This document shows, one piece after another, positions 1 to 6,074 of a stretch of DNA of 9,194 bases. Made by a program: the position numbers and the translations under genes. The stretch's first letter is position 1; each line of letters starts with the position of its first letter. Under the pieces are notes generated by a model that was not told where the DNA came from, searched no databases, and worked only from the letters and a program-made list of their open reading frames with translations. The stretch is from Opitutia bacterium (lineage in GTDB: Bacteria > Verrucomicrobiota > Verrucomicrobiia > Opitutales > Coraliomargaritaceae), in contig JABJQI010000129.1 in the NCBI GenBank assembly GCA_018663485.1, forward strand, positions 1 through 9,194, given 5' to 3'.

Positions 1-131
1 ACCTTGATGTTACAGACGATCACGTCTCCAACGTCAGCAGTGCGCTTGTTTTGTCCTAGGCGACGGATCATCTCCGCTTCCTTGGCACCTGTGTTATCCG
101 CGATAAAAACGCGGCTGTTCATCTGAATCAT
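1..131 (-). CDS. rplN: 50S ribosomal protein L14, N-terminal part (runs off window)
   Basis: This is the first 43 codons of L14, beginning at the ATG at 131-129 and open to the left edge of the window. Reading the minus strand gives MIQMNSRVFIADNTGAKEAE followed by MIRRLGQNKRTADVGDVIVC, which matches the conserved L14 start (M-I-Q, then A-D-N-[ST]-G-A and G-D-[IV]-[IV]). L14 lies at the subunit interface of the 50S particle and contacts 16S rRNA in the intersubunit bridges. The gene follows rpsQ after 43 bp. A GGAG sequence sits about 8 bases before the ATG, one of the clearer ribosome-binding sites in this operon. The C-terminal two thirds are outside the window. Confidence 0.95.
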   Translation of the reverse strand, partial: MIQMNSRVFIADNTGAKEAEMIRRLGQNKRTADVGDVIVCNIK

Positions 132-174
132 ATCTAAATCTCCGTTGTACGGTTAAAAGTAATTTACCTAGAGC

Positions 175-453
175 TTATGCTTCGTCGCCGATCTTCGGTG
201 CTCTTTCGAGAACCTTAGTGACGCGCCAGCGCTTAAGCTTACTAAGAGGACGAGTTTCCATGATCTCAACCTTATCGCCAAGGGAGCAGTCATTTGTTTC
301 GTCGTGCACGTGAACCACTGTCTTACGCTTAATTTCCTTACGGTAAAGCGGGTGTGGGATCTTGTAGAGGTAAGTGACTTTGATTGTCTTGTCACCGGAA
401 CGGCTAGTAACGGTGCCAATTAGGGACTTACGGGAATTGCGTGTTGCTTCCAT
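175..453 (-). CDS. rpsQ: 30S ribosomal protein S17
   Basis: Complete 92-residue S17, a primary 16S rRNA-binding protein of the 30S body with an OB-fold. Visible family hallmarks are G-T-V-T-S near residue 13, H-P-L-Y-R-K around 34, the signature stretch VVHVHDETNDCSLGD in the middle, and R-P-L-S-K-L-K-R-W-R towards the end. It is slightly longer than the E. coli protein (84 residues) because of a longer N terminus and a short acidic tail (IGDEA). The start ATG at 453-451 is 21 bp behind the rpmC stop and has no obvious Shine-Dalgarno sequence, as is common in this window. The order rpmC-rpsQ-rplN is the usual bacterial order. Confidence 0.97.
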   Translation of the reverse strand: MEATRNSRKSLIGTVTSRSGDKTIKVTYLYKIPHPLYRKEIKRKTVVHVHDETNDCSLGDKVEIMETRPLSKLKRWRVTKVLERAPKIGDEA

Positions 454-474
454 AATATTAATCGTCAGTTGAGA

Positions 475-681
475 TTAAGCAGAGGCCGCAGCCAACTTCT
501 TCTCTTTAAGAATGGTTTCGAGGCGCGCGATTTCGCGACGCAGTTGAGTGAATTCGTGCGGGCGCTCGACCTGACCAGTCTGCTTGCGCAGGCGGAGGTT
601 AACGTGTGCATCGTGCGTGTCGCGTAGCTTCTTTTCGATTTCGACTTCGGACATTTCGCGGATATCTTTTGTGGTGCTCAT
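475..681 (-). CDS. rpmC: 50S ribosomal protein L29
   Basis: Complete 68-residue L29, a short two-helix protein at the mouth of the polypeptide exit tunnel beside L23. The protein has the typical pattern: an E-M-S-x-x-E-I-x-x-K-L helix near residues 9-19, an L-R-L-R-K-Q-T-G-Q segment in the middle, and R-R-E-I-A-R-L-x-T-I-L-K-E-K near the end. The tail is alanine-rich (LAAASA). The gene starts 26 bp behind rplP, with an AGGA about 12 bases before the ATG, and is followed by rpsQ after 21 bp. Length and position agree with the family. Confidence 0.96.
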   Translation of the reverse strand: MSTTKDIREMSEVEIEKKLRDTHDAHVNLRLRKQTGQVERPHEFTQLRREIARLETILKEKKLAAASA

Positions 682-707
682 ATTAAATGATTCCTGGTGT
701 AATATTG

Positions 708-1127
708 TTACGCGTAGTCTTCGCGAGTCACGAAGCGGCAGTGGAACGGAAGCTTGGTATCAGCTAAGCGAAGTGCTTCTTGAGCAGCAGTCTGCGTGCA
801 GCCTGCGATTTCGAAAAGCATGGTACCCGGGCGGATCACAGCGACCCATTTTTCAACAGAACCCTTACCTTTACCCATACGAGTTTCAGCTGGCTTTTTG
901 GTTACCGGTTTGTGTGGAAAAACGCGGATCCAAACTTTACCCTTACGTTTGAGGCTACGTGTCATAGCAACACGAGCAGCTTCAATTTGCTGGGAAGTCA
1001 TACGACCGCGAGTGAGTGATTGGATACCGAACTCGCCGAAAGCGAGGGAATTACACGACTGGGCCGTTCCGTAGATGCGGCCAGTGTGAACCTTGCGGTA
1101 TTTTGTGCGTGATGGAAGATATGCCAT
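708..1127 (-). CDS. rplP: 50S ribosomal protein L16
   Basis: Complete 139-residue L16, a late-assembling 50S protein that helps position tRNA in the A and P sites. Family features are P-x-R-T-K-Y-R-K-V-H-x-G-R at residues 5-17, F-G-x-F-G near 30-34, QQIEAARVAMTR at 46-57, K-V-W-I-R-V-F-P-H-K-P around 64-74, and R-M-G-K-G-K-G from residue 83. Arg83 corresponds to the E. coli Arg81 that the YcfD oxygenase hydroxylates; whether this organism modifies it cannot be seen. Length is close to E. coli (136). rpsC lies 46 bp upstream and rpmC 26 bp downstream, so all belong to one transcript. No strong Shine-Dalgarno sequence precedes the ATG. Confidence 0.97.
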   Translation of the reverse strand: MAYLPSRTKYRKVHTGRIYGTAQSCNSLAFGEFGIQSLTRGRMTSQQIEAARVAMTRSLKRKGKVWIRVFPHKPVTKKPAETRMGKGKGSVEKWVAVIRPGTMLFEIAGCTQTAAQEALRLADTKLPFHCRFVTREDYA

Positions 1128-1173
1128 GATTCGCTCAGTTTAATAGATTAAAAATTGTCTAGATGACGTGTGA

Positions 1174-1806
1174 TTACGCTTCCTCTTCTTCAGGAAGACA
1201 GATCCAGCATTTCACGCCGATGATACCATAGACTGTGCTTGCTTCGCTGAAGCCGTAGTTGATGTTAGCACGAAGTGTCTGAAGCGGGACCTTGCCTTGG
1301 TGTTGACGCTCTGTGCGAGCGATGTCAGCACCACCGAGACGACCACCACACTGAATACGGATACCTTCCGCACCCATTGCCATTGTAGTCTGAACGGCGC
1401 GCTTCATAGCACGGCGGAAAGCGATACGACGCTCAAGCTGAAGAGCCACGTTCTCCGCCACAAGCTGTGCAGAAAGATCTGGGCGTTTAACTTCCTGGAT
1501 GTCGAGCATGATCTCCTTCTTGACGACCTTGTTGAGGCCATCCTTCAGTTTGTCGAGCTCTGCACCTTTACGGCCGATGACAACACCAGGACGTGCAGTG
1601 AAGATCTTCACACGGATACGGCCAGAGGCACGCTCGATGAAGATACGAGGCACGGATGCATAACGCAGCTTGCTCGTGAGGAATTTACGAATTTCGTAGT
1701 CTTCTTTAATGAAGCCTGGAAAATCTTGCTTAGATGCATACCAGCGTGAATCCCAGTCGCGGGTTACTGCTAGGCGGAAGCCGGTTGGATGAACTTTCTG
1801 TCCCAT
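1174..1806 (-). CDS. rpsC: 30S ribosomal protein S3
   Basis: Complete 210-residue S3, located in the 30S head at the mRNA entry channel. The N terminus MGQKVHPTGFRL is the family signature. A type II KH domain follows, with its G-x-x-G loop as GRKG at residues 78-81. The motif RRAMK at 131-135 matches the E. coli residues R131, R132 and K135 known to be needed for mRNA helicase activity. The C-terminal domain has the G-G-R-L-G-G-A-D-I-A-R-T-E and G-V-K-x-W-I motifs. The protein ends soon after the fold in an acidic tail (EEEEA), about 20 residues shorter than E. coli S3 (233). After A-R-T-E the usual W-Y-R-E-G-R appears as R-Q-H-Q-G-K. It lies 23 bp behind rplV and has no clear Shine-Dalgarno sequence. 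Confidence 0.97.
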   Translation of the reverse strand: MGQKVHPTGFRLAVTRDWDSRWYASKQDFPGFIKEDYEIRKFLTSKLRYASVPRIFIERASGRIRVKIFTARPGVVIGRKGAELDKLKDGLNKVVKKEIMLDIQEVKRPDLSAQLVAENVALQLERRIAFRRAMKRAVQTTMAMGAEGIRIQCGGRLGGADIARTERQHQGKVPLQTLRANINYGFSEASTVYGIIGVKCWICLPEEEEA

Positions 1807-1829
1807 AATGAAATCGGTGTCGTGTTAGC

Positions 1830-2165
1830 TTAGGCTTCGTCTGTAAGGACGATACGAATGTTGCTGGTAGCCTTTTTGTAAGGATGCGCAGAGCCGCGAG
1901 CGGCAGGGCGGAAACGCTTGAACGTAGGACCTTGCTCAACGATTGCAGACTCAACTGTGAGTGCATCCGAGGATAGGTTGTTATTGTTTTCCGCGTTGGC
2001 GATTGCCGACTGAAGCGTTTTGCTTACGAGACGAGCCGACTTACGCGGAATAAAGCGCAAAATTTCGACTGCTTCGGCAGCATTACGGCCTTGGATGGCA
2101 CGAGTGATATCGCGCACCTTGCGGGGCGACATACGGGCGTATTTGGTATAGGCTTGGACCTGCAT
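1830..2165 (-). CDS. rplV: 50S ribosomal protein L22
   Basis: Complete 111-residue L22. A globular domain binds 23S rRNA and a long beta-hairpin lines the exit tunnel. The start is placed at the ATG at 2165-2163 because the product then begins MQVQAYTKYARMSPRKVRDI, the normal L22 N terminus (A-x-x-x-x-x-R-x-S-P-R-K-x-R). The frame is open further upstream to 2324, but that part has no L22 similarity and overlaps the neighbouring lipoprotein-like gene in another frame. The hairpin is the segment from about residue 79 (G-P-T-F-K-R-F-R-P-A-A-R-G-S-A-H) to 106. The stop codon of the preceding gene is only 5 bp before the ATG and no Shine-Dalgarno sequence is visible, so translation is probably coupled to that gene. 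Confidence 0.96.
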   Translation of the reverse strand: MQVQAYTKYARMSPRKVRDITRAIQGRNAAEAVEILRFIPRKSARLVSKTLQSAIANAENNNNLSSDALTVESAIVEQGPTFKRFRPAARGSAHPYKKATSNIRIVLTDEA

Positions 2166-2170
2166 GAGAT

Positions 2171-2545
2171 TCAGCTGTTTTGAAGTGTTTTTACGCGGGC
2201 AATGTCTCCCGCTTGAATGGTGGAGTCGTCGACGAGCTCTAGGATAAGTCCTGCTGAGCGGTCGCTTCGTGATTCGATAATAATCAATTCGCCGATCGAT
2301 TGTGTGCCGCGGTTTATGCGGCATTTCATGCCGAGGCGCAAGCCTTGCTCAAGTCCGCCGTCAAGAATGACAACATCTGCGGCAAGGGCAGGAACCACTG
2401 TCGAGACAGTGGCTGCGTTCGGGCTGTAGATCGACTCTTTGACGAAAGCAGGAACTTCCGCACGCACAACGCACCCAGCAAGCAGAGCTCCGAAAAGGAA
2501 CAGGCTAGCGAGCTTTGAGTGGGGTTGTGCGGACAAAAGGTGCAT
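2171..2545 (-). CDS. Putative small lipoprotein inserted between rpsS and rplV
   Basis: A 124-residue protein that is not ribosomal. It has a signal-peptide-like N terminus with Lys11, a hydrophobic stretch at about 12-24 (LASLFLFGALLAG) and a lipobox L-A-G-C with Cys25 as the likely lipidated residue. The alternative is cleavage by signal peptidase I after V-R-A at 27-29. The mature part is short. Its C-terminal half (about 57-119) reads V-V-I-L-D-G-G-L-E-Q-G-L-R-L-G-M, then I-G-E-L-I-I-I-E and I-Q-A-G-D-I-A-R-V. That is the look of a small beta-barrel domain such as the C-terminal domain of FlgT-like proteins; this is my pattern impression, not a search result. It starts 21 bp behind rpsS and ends 5 bp before rplV, so it is cotranscribed. 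Codon choice differs from the neighbours: none of its 10 glycine codons is GGT and most arginines are CGC. No Shine-Dalgarno sequence is visible. The function is unknown. Confidence 0.75.
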   Translation of the reverse strand: MHLLSAQPHSKLASLFLFGALLAGCVVRAEVPAFVKESIYSPNAATVSTVVPALAADVVILDGGLEQGLRLGMKCRINRGTQSIGELIIIESRSDRSAGLILELVDDSTIQAGDIARVKTLQNS

Positions 2546-2566
2546 TACGTGTAATAAGAGGTTTAC

Positions 2567-2830
2567 TTATTTGCTGGCTTGGTGGCCCTTGAACGTGCGA
2601 GTTGGCGAGAACTCACCGAGCTTGTGCCCAACCATATTCTCAGTCACATACACGGGCAGGAAGCTGCGACCGTTATGGACGTTGAGGTTGAGACCTACGA
2701 AGTCAGGAGTGATCGTCGAACGACGAGACCATGTTTGGATCGGCTTGCGATCATTGTTGGCCTGAGCCGCACTTACCTTTTTGGCAAGATGTGGATCAAC
2801 AAAGAAACCTTTTTTAATGGAACGAGACAT
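2567..2830 (-). CDS. rpsS: 30S ribosomal protein S19
   Basis: Complete 87-residue S19, a 30S head protein that pairs with S13 near the A-site tRNA. Family signatures are M-x-R-S-I-K-K-G-F-F-V-D at the start, K-P-I-Q-T-W-S-R-R-S-T-I-T-P around residues 29-42, NGRSFLPVYVTENMVGHKLG in the middle, and E-F-x-P-T-R-T-F-K-G-H near the end. Length is typical. The gene is 15 bp behind rplB. In most bacteria rplV follows directly; here a small lipoprotein-like gene is inserted 21 bp downstream. Confidence 0.97.
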   Translation of the reverse strand: MSRSIKKGFFVDPHLAKKVSAAQANNDRKPIQTWSRRSTITPDFVGLNLNVHNGRSFLPVYVTENMVGHKLGEFSPTRTFKGHQASK

Positions 2831-2845
2831 AGCTAAAAGAGTTTA

Positions 2846-3691
2846 TTATTTTTTCTTGAGCTGACGACCGTTGCGGCGAACGAGTATCTGCGAGTTGGTT
2901 GGATTGGCCTTCTTACGTGTTGGAAAGCCCTTCGAGAGCTGCCCCCAAGGAGACTGCGGGTGGCCACCACCAGAAGTGCGGCCTTCACCACCACCCATAG
3001 GGTGATCGACAGGATTCATCGCGACACCACGAACACGTGGGCGACGTCCGAGCCAGCGATTACGACCAGCTTTACCGAGGCTTTGGCTGCCGTGTTCGTG
3101 ATTGCCAACCTCACCGATCGTTGCGCGGCACCGAGAGTTGAGGAAGCGAATTTCACCAGAAGGAAGCTTCACAGTCGCACGGTCGCCATCAATGGAGATG
3201 AGCTGTGCGGATTGGCCAGCAGAACGAGCGATTTGAGCGCCACGACCTGGGTGCAATTCGATTGCGTGAATCTTAGTTGCGGGTGGGATCACTGCTAAAG
3301 GCATGCTGAAACCGGGAGAGAACTCGACGCGTTCGCTTGCATTGATCAGCGTATCACCAGCCTTCACTCCGCGAGGTGCGAGGATGTAGCGCTTTTCACC
3401 ATCCGCATAAGCGAGTAGAGCGATATTGGCCGTCCGATTCGGGTCATACTCAATTGCCTGCACGTTTGCTGGGATGTCCAACTTGTCGCGACGGAAGTCG
3501 ATGATACGGTAAGCGCGTTTGTGACCACCACCACGGCGACGAGAAGTGATGCGGCCGTAGCAGTTACGCCCCTTCTTCTTGTGGTTGTAAGTCGTGAGCT
3601 GACGCTCAGGCTTTTTCTTGGAGACGTCCGCCTTGTTTCGGATGAGGAAACGAGTGCCCGGAGTCAAAGGTCTGGATTTTATAAGTGCCAT
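2846..3691 (-). CDS. rplB: 50S ribosomal protein L2
   Basis: Complete 281-residue L2, a primary 23S rRNA-binding protein close to the peptidyl-transferase centre and needed for subunit association. Visible features are K-x-x-x-P-x-R-x-L-T near residue 26, G-R-I-T-S-R-R-R-G-G-G-H-K-R at about 46-59, A-P-x-G-V-K-A-G-D after residue 100, and the C-terminal signature G-V-A-M-N-P-V-D-H-P-M-G-G-G-E-G. The conserved histidine of V-D-H-P (residue 230, E. coli His229 in mature numbering) is present. The tail is strongly basic and ends in KKK. The gene lies 21 bp behind rplW, and the sequence AAGGAG about 10 bases before the ATG is a strong ribosome-binding site. Confidence 0.98.
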   Translation of the reverse strand: MALIKSRPLTPGTRFLIRNKADVSKKKPERQLTTYNHKKKGRNCYGRITSRRRGGGHKRAYRIIDFRRDKLDIPANVQAIEYDPNRTANIALLAYADGEKRYILAPRGVKAGDTLINASERVEFSPGFSMPLAVIPPATKIHAIELHPGRGAQIARSAGQSAQLISIDGDRATVKLPSGEIRFLNSRCRATIGEVGNHEHGSQSLGKAGRNRWLGRRPRVRGVAMNPVDHPMGGGEGRTSGGGHPQSPWGQLSKGFPTRKKANPTNSQILVRRNGRQLKKK

Positions 3692-3712
3692 GATATTTAG
3701 GTCTCCTTCGTC

Positions 3713-4002
3713 TTAAACGAGTTCGATCTTATCTCCTTCCTTTAGACTAACAATAGCCAACTTAAGGCCACCTTTAGTGCCAGGACGTCCACCACGAGAG
3801 CGGTCTGTCTTAGCTTTAGGTTTTCTGTTAAGAATGTTTACGTTGGTTACTGAGACGTTGAATACCTTTTCCACTGCGCGAGCGACTTCCTTGCGGTTAG
3901 AGCGAGGATTCACTTCAAAAGTGTATTGATTCAAATTAGCGGCAAGATTTGCTGCTTTCTCAGTGACGCGGAATTCGCGTAGAATTGTATTTGCAATAAT
4001 CA

Positions 4003-4003
<1 letters not shown>
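3713..4003 (-). CDS. rplW: 50S ribosomal protein L23
   Basis: Complete 96-residue L23, which sits at the tunnel exit and is the docking site for trigger factor and part of the signal recognition particle site. The N terminus contains R-V-T-E-K-A at residues 12-17; Glu15 corresponds to E. coli Glu18, the trigger factor contact. Further family marks are Y-T-F-E-V around residues 27-31, K-E-V-A-R-A-V-E-K-x-F-x-V in the middle and a basic loop (RKPKAKTDRSRGGRPGTKGG) from residue 60. The ATG overlaps the rplD stop by one base (TAATG), with GGAGG seven bases before it, so translation is coupled to rplD. Confidence 0.97.
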
Positions 4004-4638
<635 letters not shown>

Positions 4639-4656
4639 CTTAGTATGTCCCTTCGA

Positions 4657-5301
4657 TTACGCCTTAGAGGCTTTTGTTTTAATCGCAGTGCGGACGGTGA
4701 CAAGGCCACCACGTGAGCCAGGAATGCTGCCCTTAACAAGGATCAGATTCTTTTCGGCTATCACTTTAACAACTTCAAGGTTTTGAACAGTGCGCGAAAC
4801 ATCACCCATGTGACCTGGCATTTTCTTACCCTTGATAACGTGGCCGGGCCACTGACACATACCATAAGAACCACCACGACGGTGAAACATGGAACCGTGG
4901 GAGGCAGGACCACCAGCAAAACCGTAGCGCTTGACAACACCTTGGAAGCCGCGCCCCTTAGTTGTCGCGACGACGTCGATTTTCTGGCCAGCTTCAAAAC
5001 GCTCAACCGTCAGCACATCGCCGAGATTGAGTTCAGTGTCACCATTAGTACGGAACTCACTGAGTTCTGCAACCGGCTCAACTCCAGCTTTTTTGAAGTG
5101 TCCTAGGGCAGCCTTAGTTAGGCGGTGCTCCTTTTGCTGACGGAAGCCAATTTGAATGGCGTCGTATCCGTCCTTCTCAGTCGACTTGACCTGTGTGACC
5201 GGGCAAGGACCTGCTTCGATGACAGTGACAGGAATCAAACGATTTGCATCGTCAAATACCTGCGTCATACCTATCTTTTTACCAAGTAGGGCTATGTTCA
5301 T
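4657..5301 (-). CDS. rplC: 50S ribosomal protein L3
   Basis: Complete 214-residue L3, an early-assembly 23S rRNA-binding protein whose extended loop approaches the peptidyl-transferase centre. The start is LLGKKIGMTQVFDD, the family signature; T-K-G-R-G-F-Q-G-V-V-K-R and H-R-R-G-G-S-Y-G follow. Gln150, in M-C-Q-W-P-G, falls exactly at the position of the glutamine that the PrmB methyltransferase modifies in E. coli L3. The ATG at 5301-5299 is the first gene of the S10-type block. It has no clear Shine-Dalgarno sequence and is preceded by a possible hairpin and a 773-bp region without other genes, so the operon promoter is expected there. Confidence 0.98.
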   Translation of the reverse strand: MNIALLGKKIGMTQVFDDANRLIPVTVIEAGPCPVTQVKSTEKDGYDAIQIGFRQQKEHRLTKAALGHFKKAGVEPVAELSEFRTNGDTELNLGDVLTVERFEAGQKIDVVATTKGRGFQGVVKRYGFAGGPASHGSMFHRRGGSYGMCQWPGHVIKGKKMPGHMGDVSRTVQNLEVVKVIAEKNLILVKGSIPGSRGGLVTVRTAIKTKASKA

Positions 5302-5312
5302 AATACTAATAG

Positions 5313-5348
5313 GCAGGTGGAGCGGAGTGCTCCGTTTGCGAGACCTGC
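5313..5348 (-). promoter_or_regulatory. Hairpin in the rplC leader, directly before the start codon
   Basis: The outer arms GCAGGT (5313-5318) and ACCTGC (5343-5348) are a perfect 6-bp inverted repeat. Inside them GGAGC (5319-5323) pairs with GCTCC (5329-5333). In the rplC mRNA the hairpin would end 11 bases before the ATG. No Shine-Dalgarno sequence stands between it and the start codon. A structure in this place could control rplC translation, as leader structures do in many ribosomal-protein operons. The regulatory role is inference. Confidence 0.45.
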
Positions 5349-5443
5349 GTTAGTGGTTAAAATAAAATGTGTGTTATCGCCTCAGATGGGAAGCGAGCGA
5401 CGGAAAAAAGAGTGAAATCCCAGCCCCGTCAACCCCCTATTTC

Positions 5444-5477
5444 GAAAAATACATTATTTTTCAAAGCGATGTATTTT
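5444..5477. repeat. Overlapping AT-rich inverted repeats
   Basis: AAAATACAT (5446-5454) and ATGTATTTT (5469-5477) form a perfect 9-bp inverted repeat with a 14-base spacer. GAAAAAT (5444-5450) and ATTTTTC (5456-5462) form a second, tighter one with a 5-base loop. The two share an arm, so they could not form at the same time in RNA. They lie about 150 bases upstream of rplC, just downstream of a TATATATAAA box on the minus strand. They could be an operator or a switch in the leader; this is not shown. Confidence 0.5.
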
Positions 5478-5487
5478 CACTTAAACA

Positions 5488-5522
5488 TTTATATATAGAG
5501 TCGCACACAATCTCGGCACCAA
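5488..5522 (-). promoter_or_regulatory. Candidate promoter for the rplC operon
   Basis: On the minus strand TTGGTG (5522-5517) is followed after 19 bases by TATATATAAA (5497-5488), which could serve as -35 and -10 boxes. Transcription would start near 5481 and give a leader of about 180 bases. Because the rpsJ terminator separates the two blocks, some promoter is expected between about 5578 and 5302. A second candidate -35, TTGACG at 5432-5427, has only a run of T at the right distance. The choice between them is uncertain. Confidence 0.3.
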
Positions 5523-5578
5523 AAACAAACAAAACACCACTCCAAGAGTGCTGCCTCATAGCTAAGTTCAACCCTCTT

Positions 5579-5608
5579 AAAAAACGCCAAGCTCAGTGGC
5601 GCTTGACG
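5579..5608 (-). terminator. Rho-independent terminator inside the intergenic region
   Basis: On the minus strand CGTCAAGC (5608-5601) and GCTTGGCG (5592-5585) form an 8-bp stem with one U-G pair and an 8-base loop, followed by six T (5584-5579). On the plus strand the wobble becomes a C-A mismatch, so the structure points to minus-strand transcription. It lies about 390 bases beyond the rpsJ terminator and 278 bases before rplC, so it either ends a separate short RNA or acts as an attenuator of the rplC operon. Confidence 0.6.
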
Positions 5609-5673
5609 CCGAGCGACAGAATCGGAGCTACGGAAGCTCCCTCACCTTAGGCATAAGGAAGCTTTTATTTATA
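5579..5673 (-). ncRNA. Possible short structured RNA with its own promoter and terminator
   Basis: A TATAAA box (5673-5668, minus strand) would start an RNA near 5662 that ends at the T run at 5579, giving about 84 bases. The -35 region is poor: TTGACG at 5705-5700 is too far away and TTGACT at 5685-5680 too close. The sequence can fold: AAGCTTCC (5664-5657) can pair with GGGAGCTT (5641-5634) with one G-U pair, GGAGC/GCTCC can form an alternative hairpin, and the 3' end is the terminator stem. There is no open frame of useful size and I recognise no known RNA family. It might instead be part of a longer leader of the rplC operon. Confidence 0.3.
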
Positions 5674-5997
5674 CTAGACAGTCAAAGTAATAGCGAGCTC
5701 GTCAAGGCACGAATTACACTACTGTTCGCCGATTTAGAAATGCCGACATAGTCACTTTGAGTCTCATGAGTGAATCAAGAATATTGCACGCCAAAGCTGT
5801 CGATAATTGCTACCTTCCTGCTTTCGATAAGCAATCTCACTCGTCGCGTGACAGTTCAAATCATACTTCTGCGAGAATACTTCCAGAATGCTAGCAACGG
5901 AAATGTGGTCTCACATTTAGCAGGGACGTATTAAAGCAATATGAAACATAGTGAGGACGACTTAAGACCAACGACCCACTCAATTTAAATCTCTCAC

Positions 5998-6033
5998 AAA
6001 AAAGCCCGCAACTCTTGCGAGCGACGGGCTTTT
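5998..6033 (-). terminator. Rho-independent terminator behind rpsJ
   Basis: On the minus strand AAAAGCCCG (6033-6025) and CGGGCTTTT (6008-6000) form a perfect 9-bp stem. The 16-base loop can itself pair (CTC/GAG), and a run of six T (6003-5998) follows the GC-rich part. It begins about 40 bases behind the rpsJ stop. This ends the rpsG-fusA-rpsJ transcript and separates it from the rplC operon. Confidence 0.85.
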
Positions 6034-6074
6034 GAAAAATCCTGACGGCTGCCTTTTGGCTTCTGCCCCTGATC

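Larger units (their letters stand above)
5302..6074. other. 773-bp intergenic region between rpsJ and rplC
   Basis: No convincing protein gene lies here. The only open frame of note is a plus-strand frame of 93 codons (5369-5650) without ribosome-binding site or recognisable product. Going along the minus strand from rpsJ, the region contains the rpsJ terminator (5998-6033), about 320 bp without recognisable content, a possible promoter and short structured RNA ending in an intrinsic terminator (5579-5673), a weak 5-bp hairpin (CACTC/GAGTG, 5538-5550) with a T-rich tail, a TATATATAAA box (5488-5497), AT-rich inverted repeats (5444-5477), and a hairpin just before rplC (5313-5348). Between 5700 and 5990 I see only scattered short inverted repeats, for example ATTGCT/AGCAAT near 5806-5835. 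I recognise no tRNA or common housekeeping RNA. Confidence 0.8.

Noticed and set aside
584..1074. Several plus-strand open frames opposite rpmC and rplP
   Set aside because: They are antisense shadows of strongly conserved ribosomal-protein genes and show no family features.
2166..2324. In-frame upstream extension of rplV giving a 164-residue product
   Set aside because: The added part has no L22 similarity, is arginine- and histidine-rich like an out-of-frame reading, and overlaps the lipoprotein-like gene in another frame. The ATG at 2165 gives the normal L22 N terminus and length.
5427..5432. TTGACG as -35 box of the rplC promoter
   Set aside because: At 17 bases spacing the -10 position is TTTTTT, so the box is not well supported, though it is mentioned as an alternative.
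5369..5650. Plus-strand open frame of 93 codons in the rpsJ-rplC gap
   Set aside because: No ribosome-binding site, no recognisable motif, and it runs across inverted repeats and a minus-strand terminator. Conservation in relatives would be needed to revive it.
5797..5840. GCAGGAAGGTAGCA on the minus strand, resembling part of the SRP RNA core
   Set aside because: The order of loop and stem elements does not fit SRP RNA domain IV and there is no flanking closing helix; probably chance.
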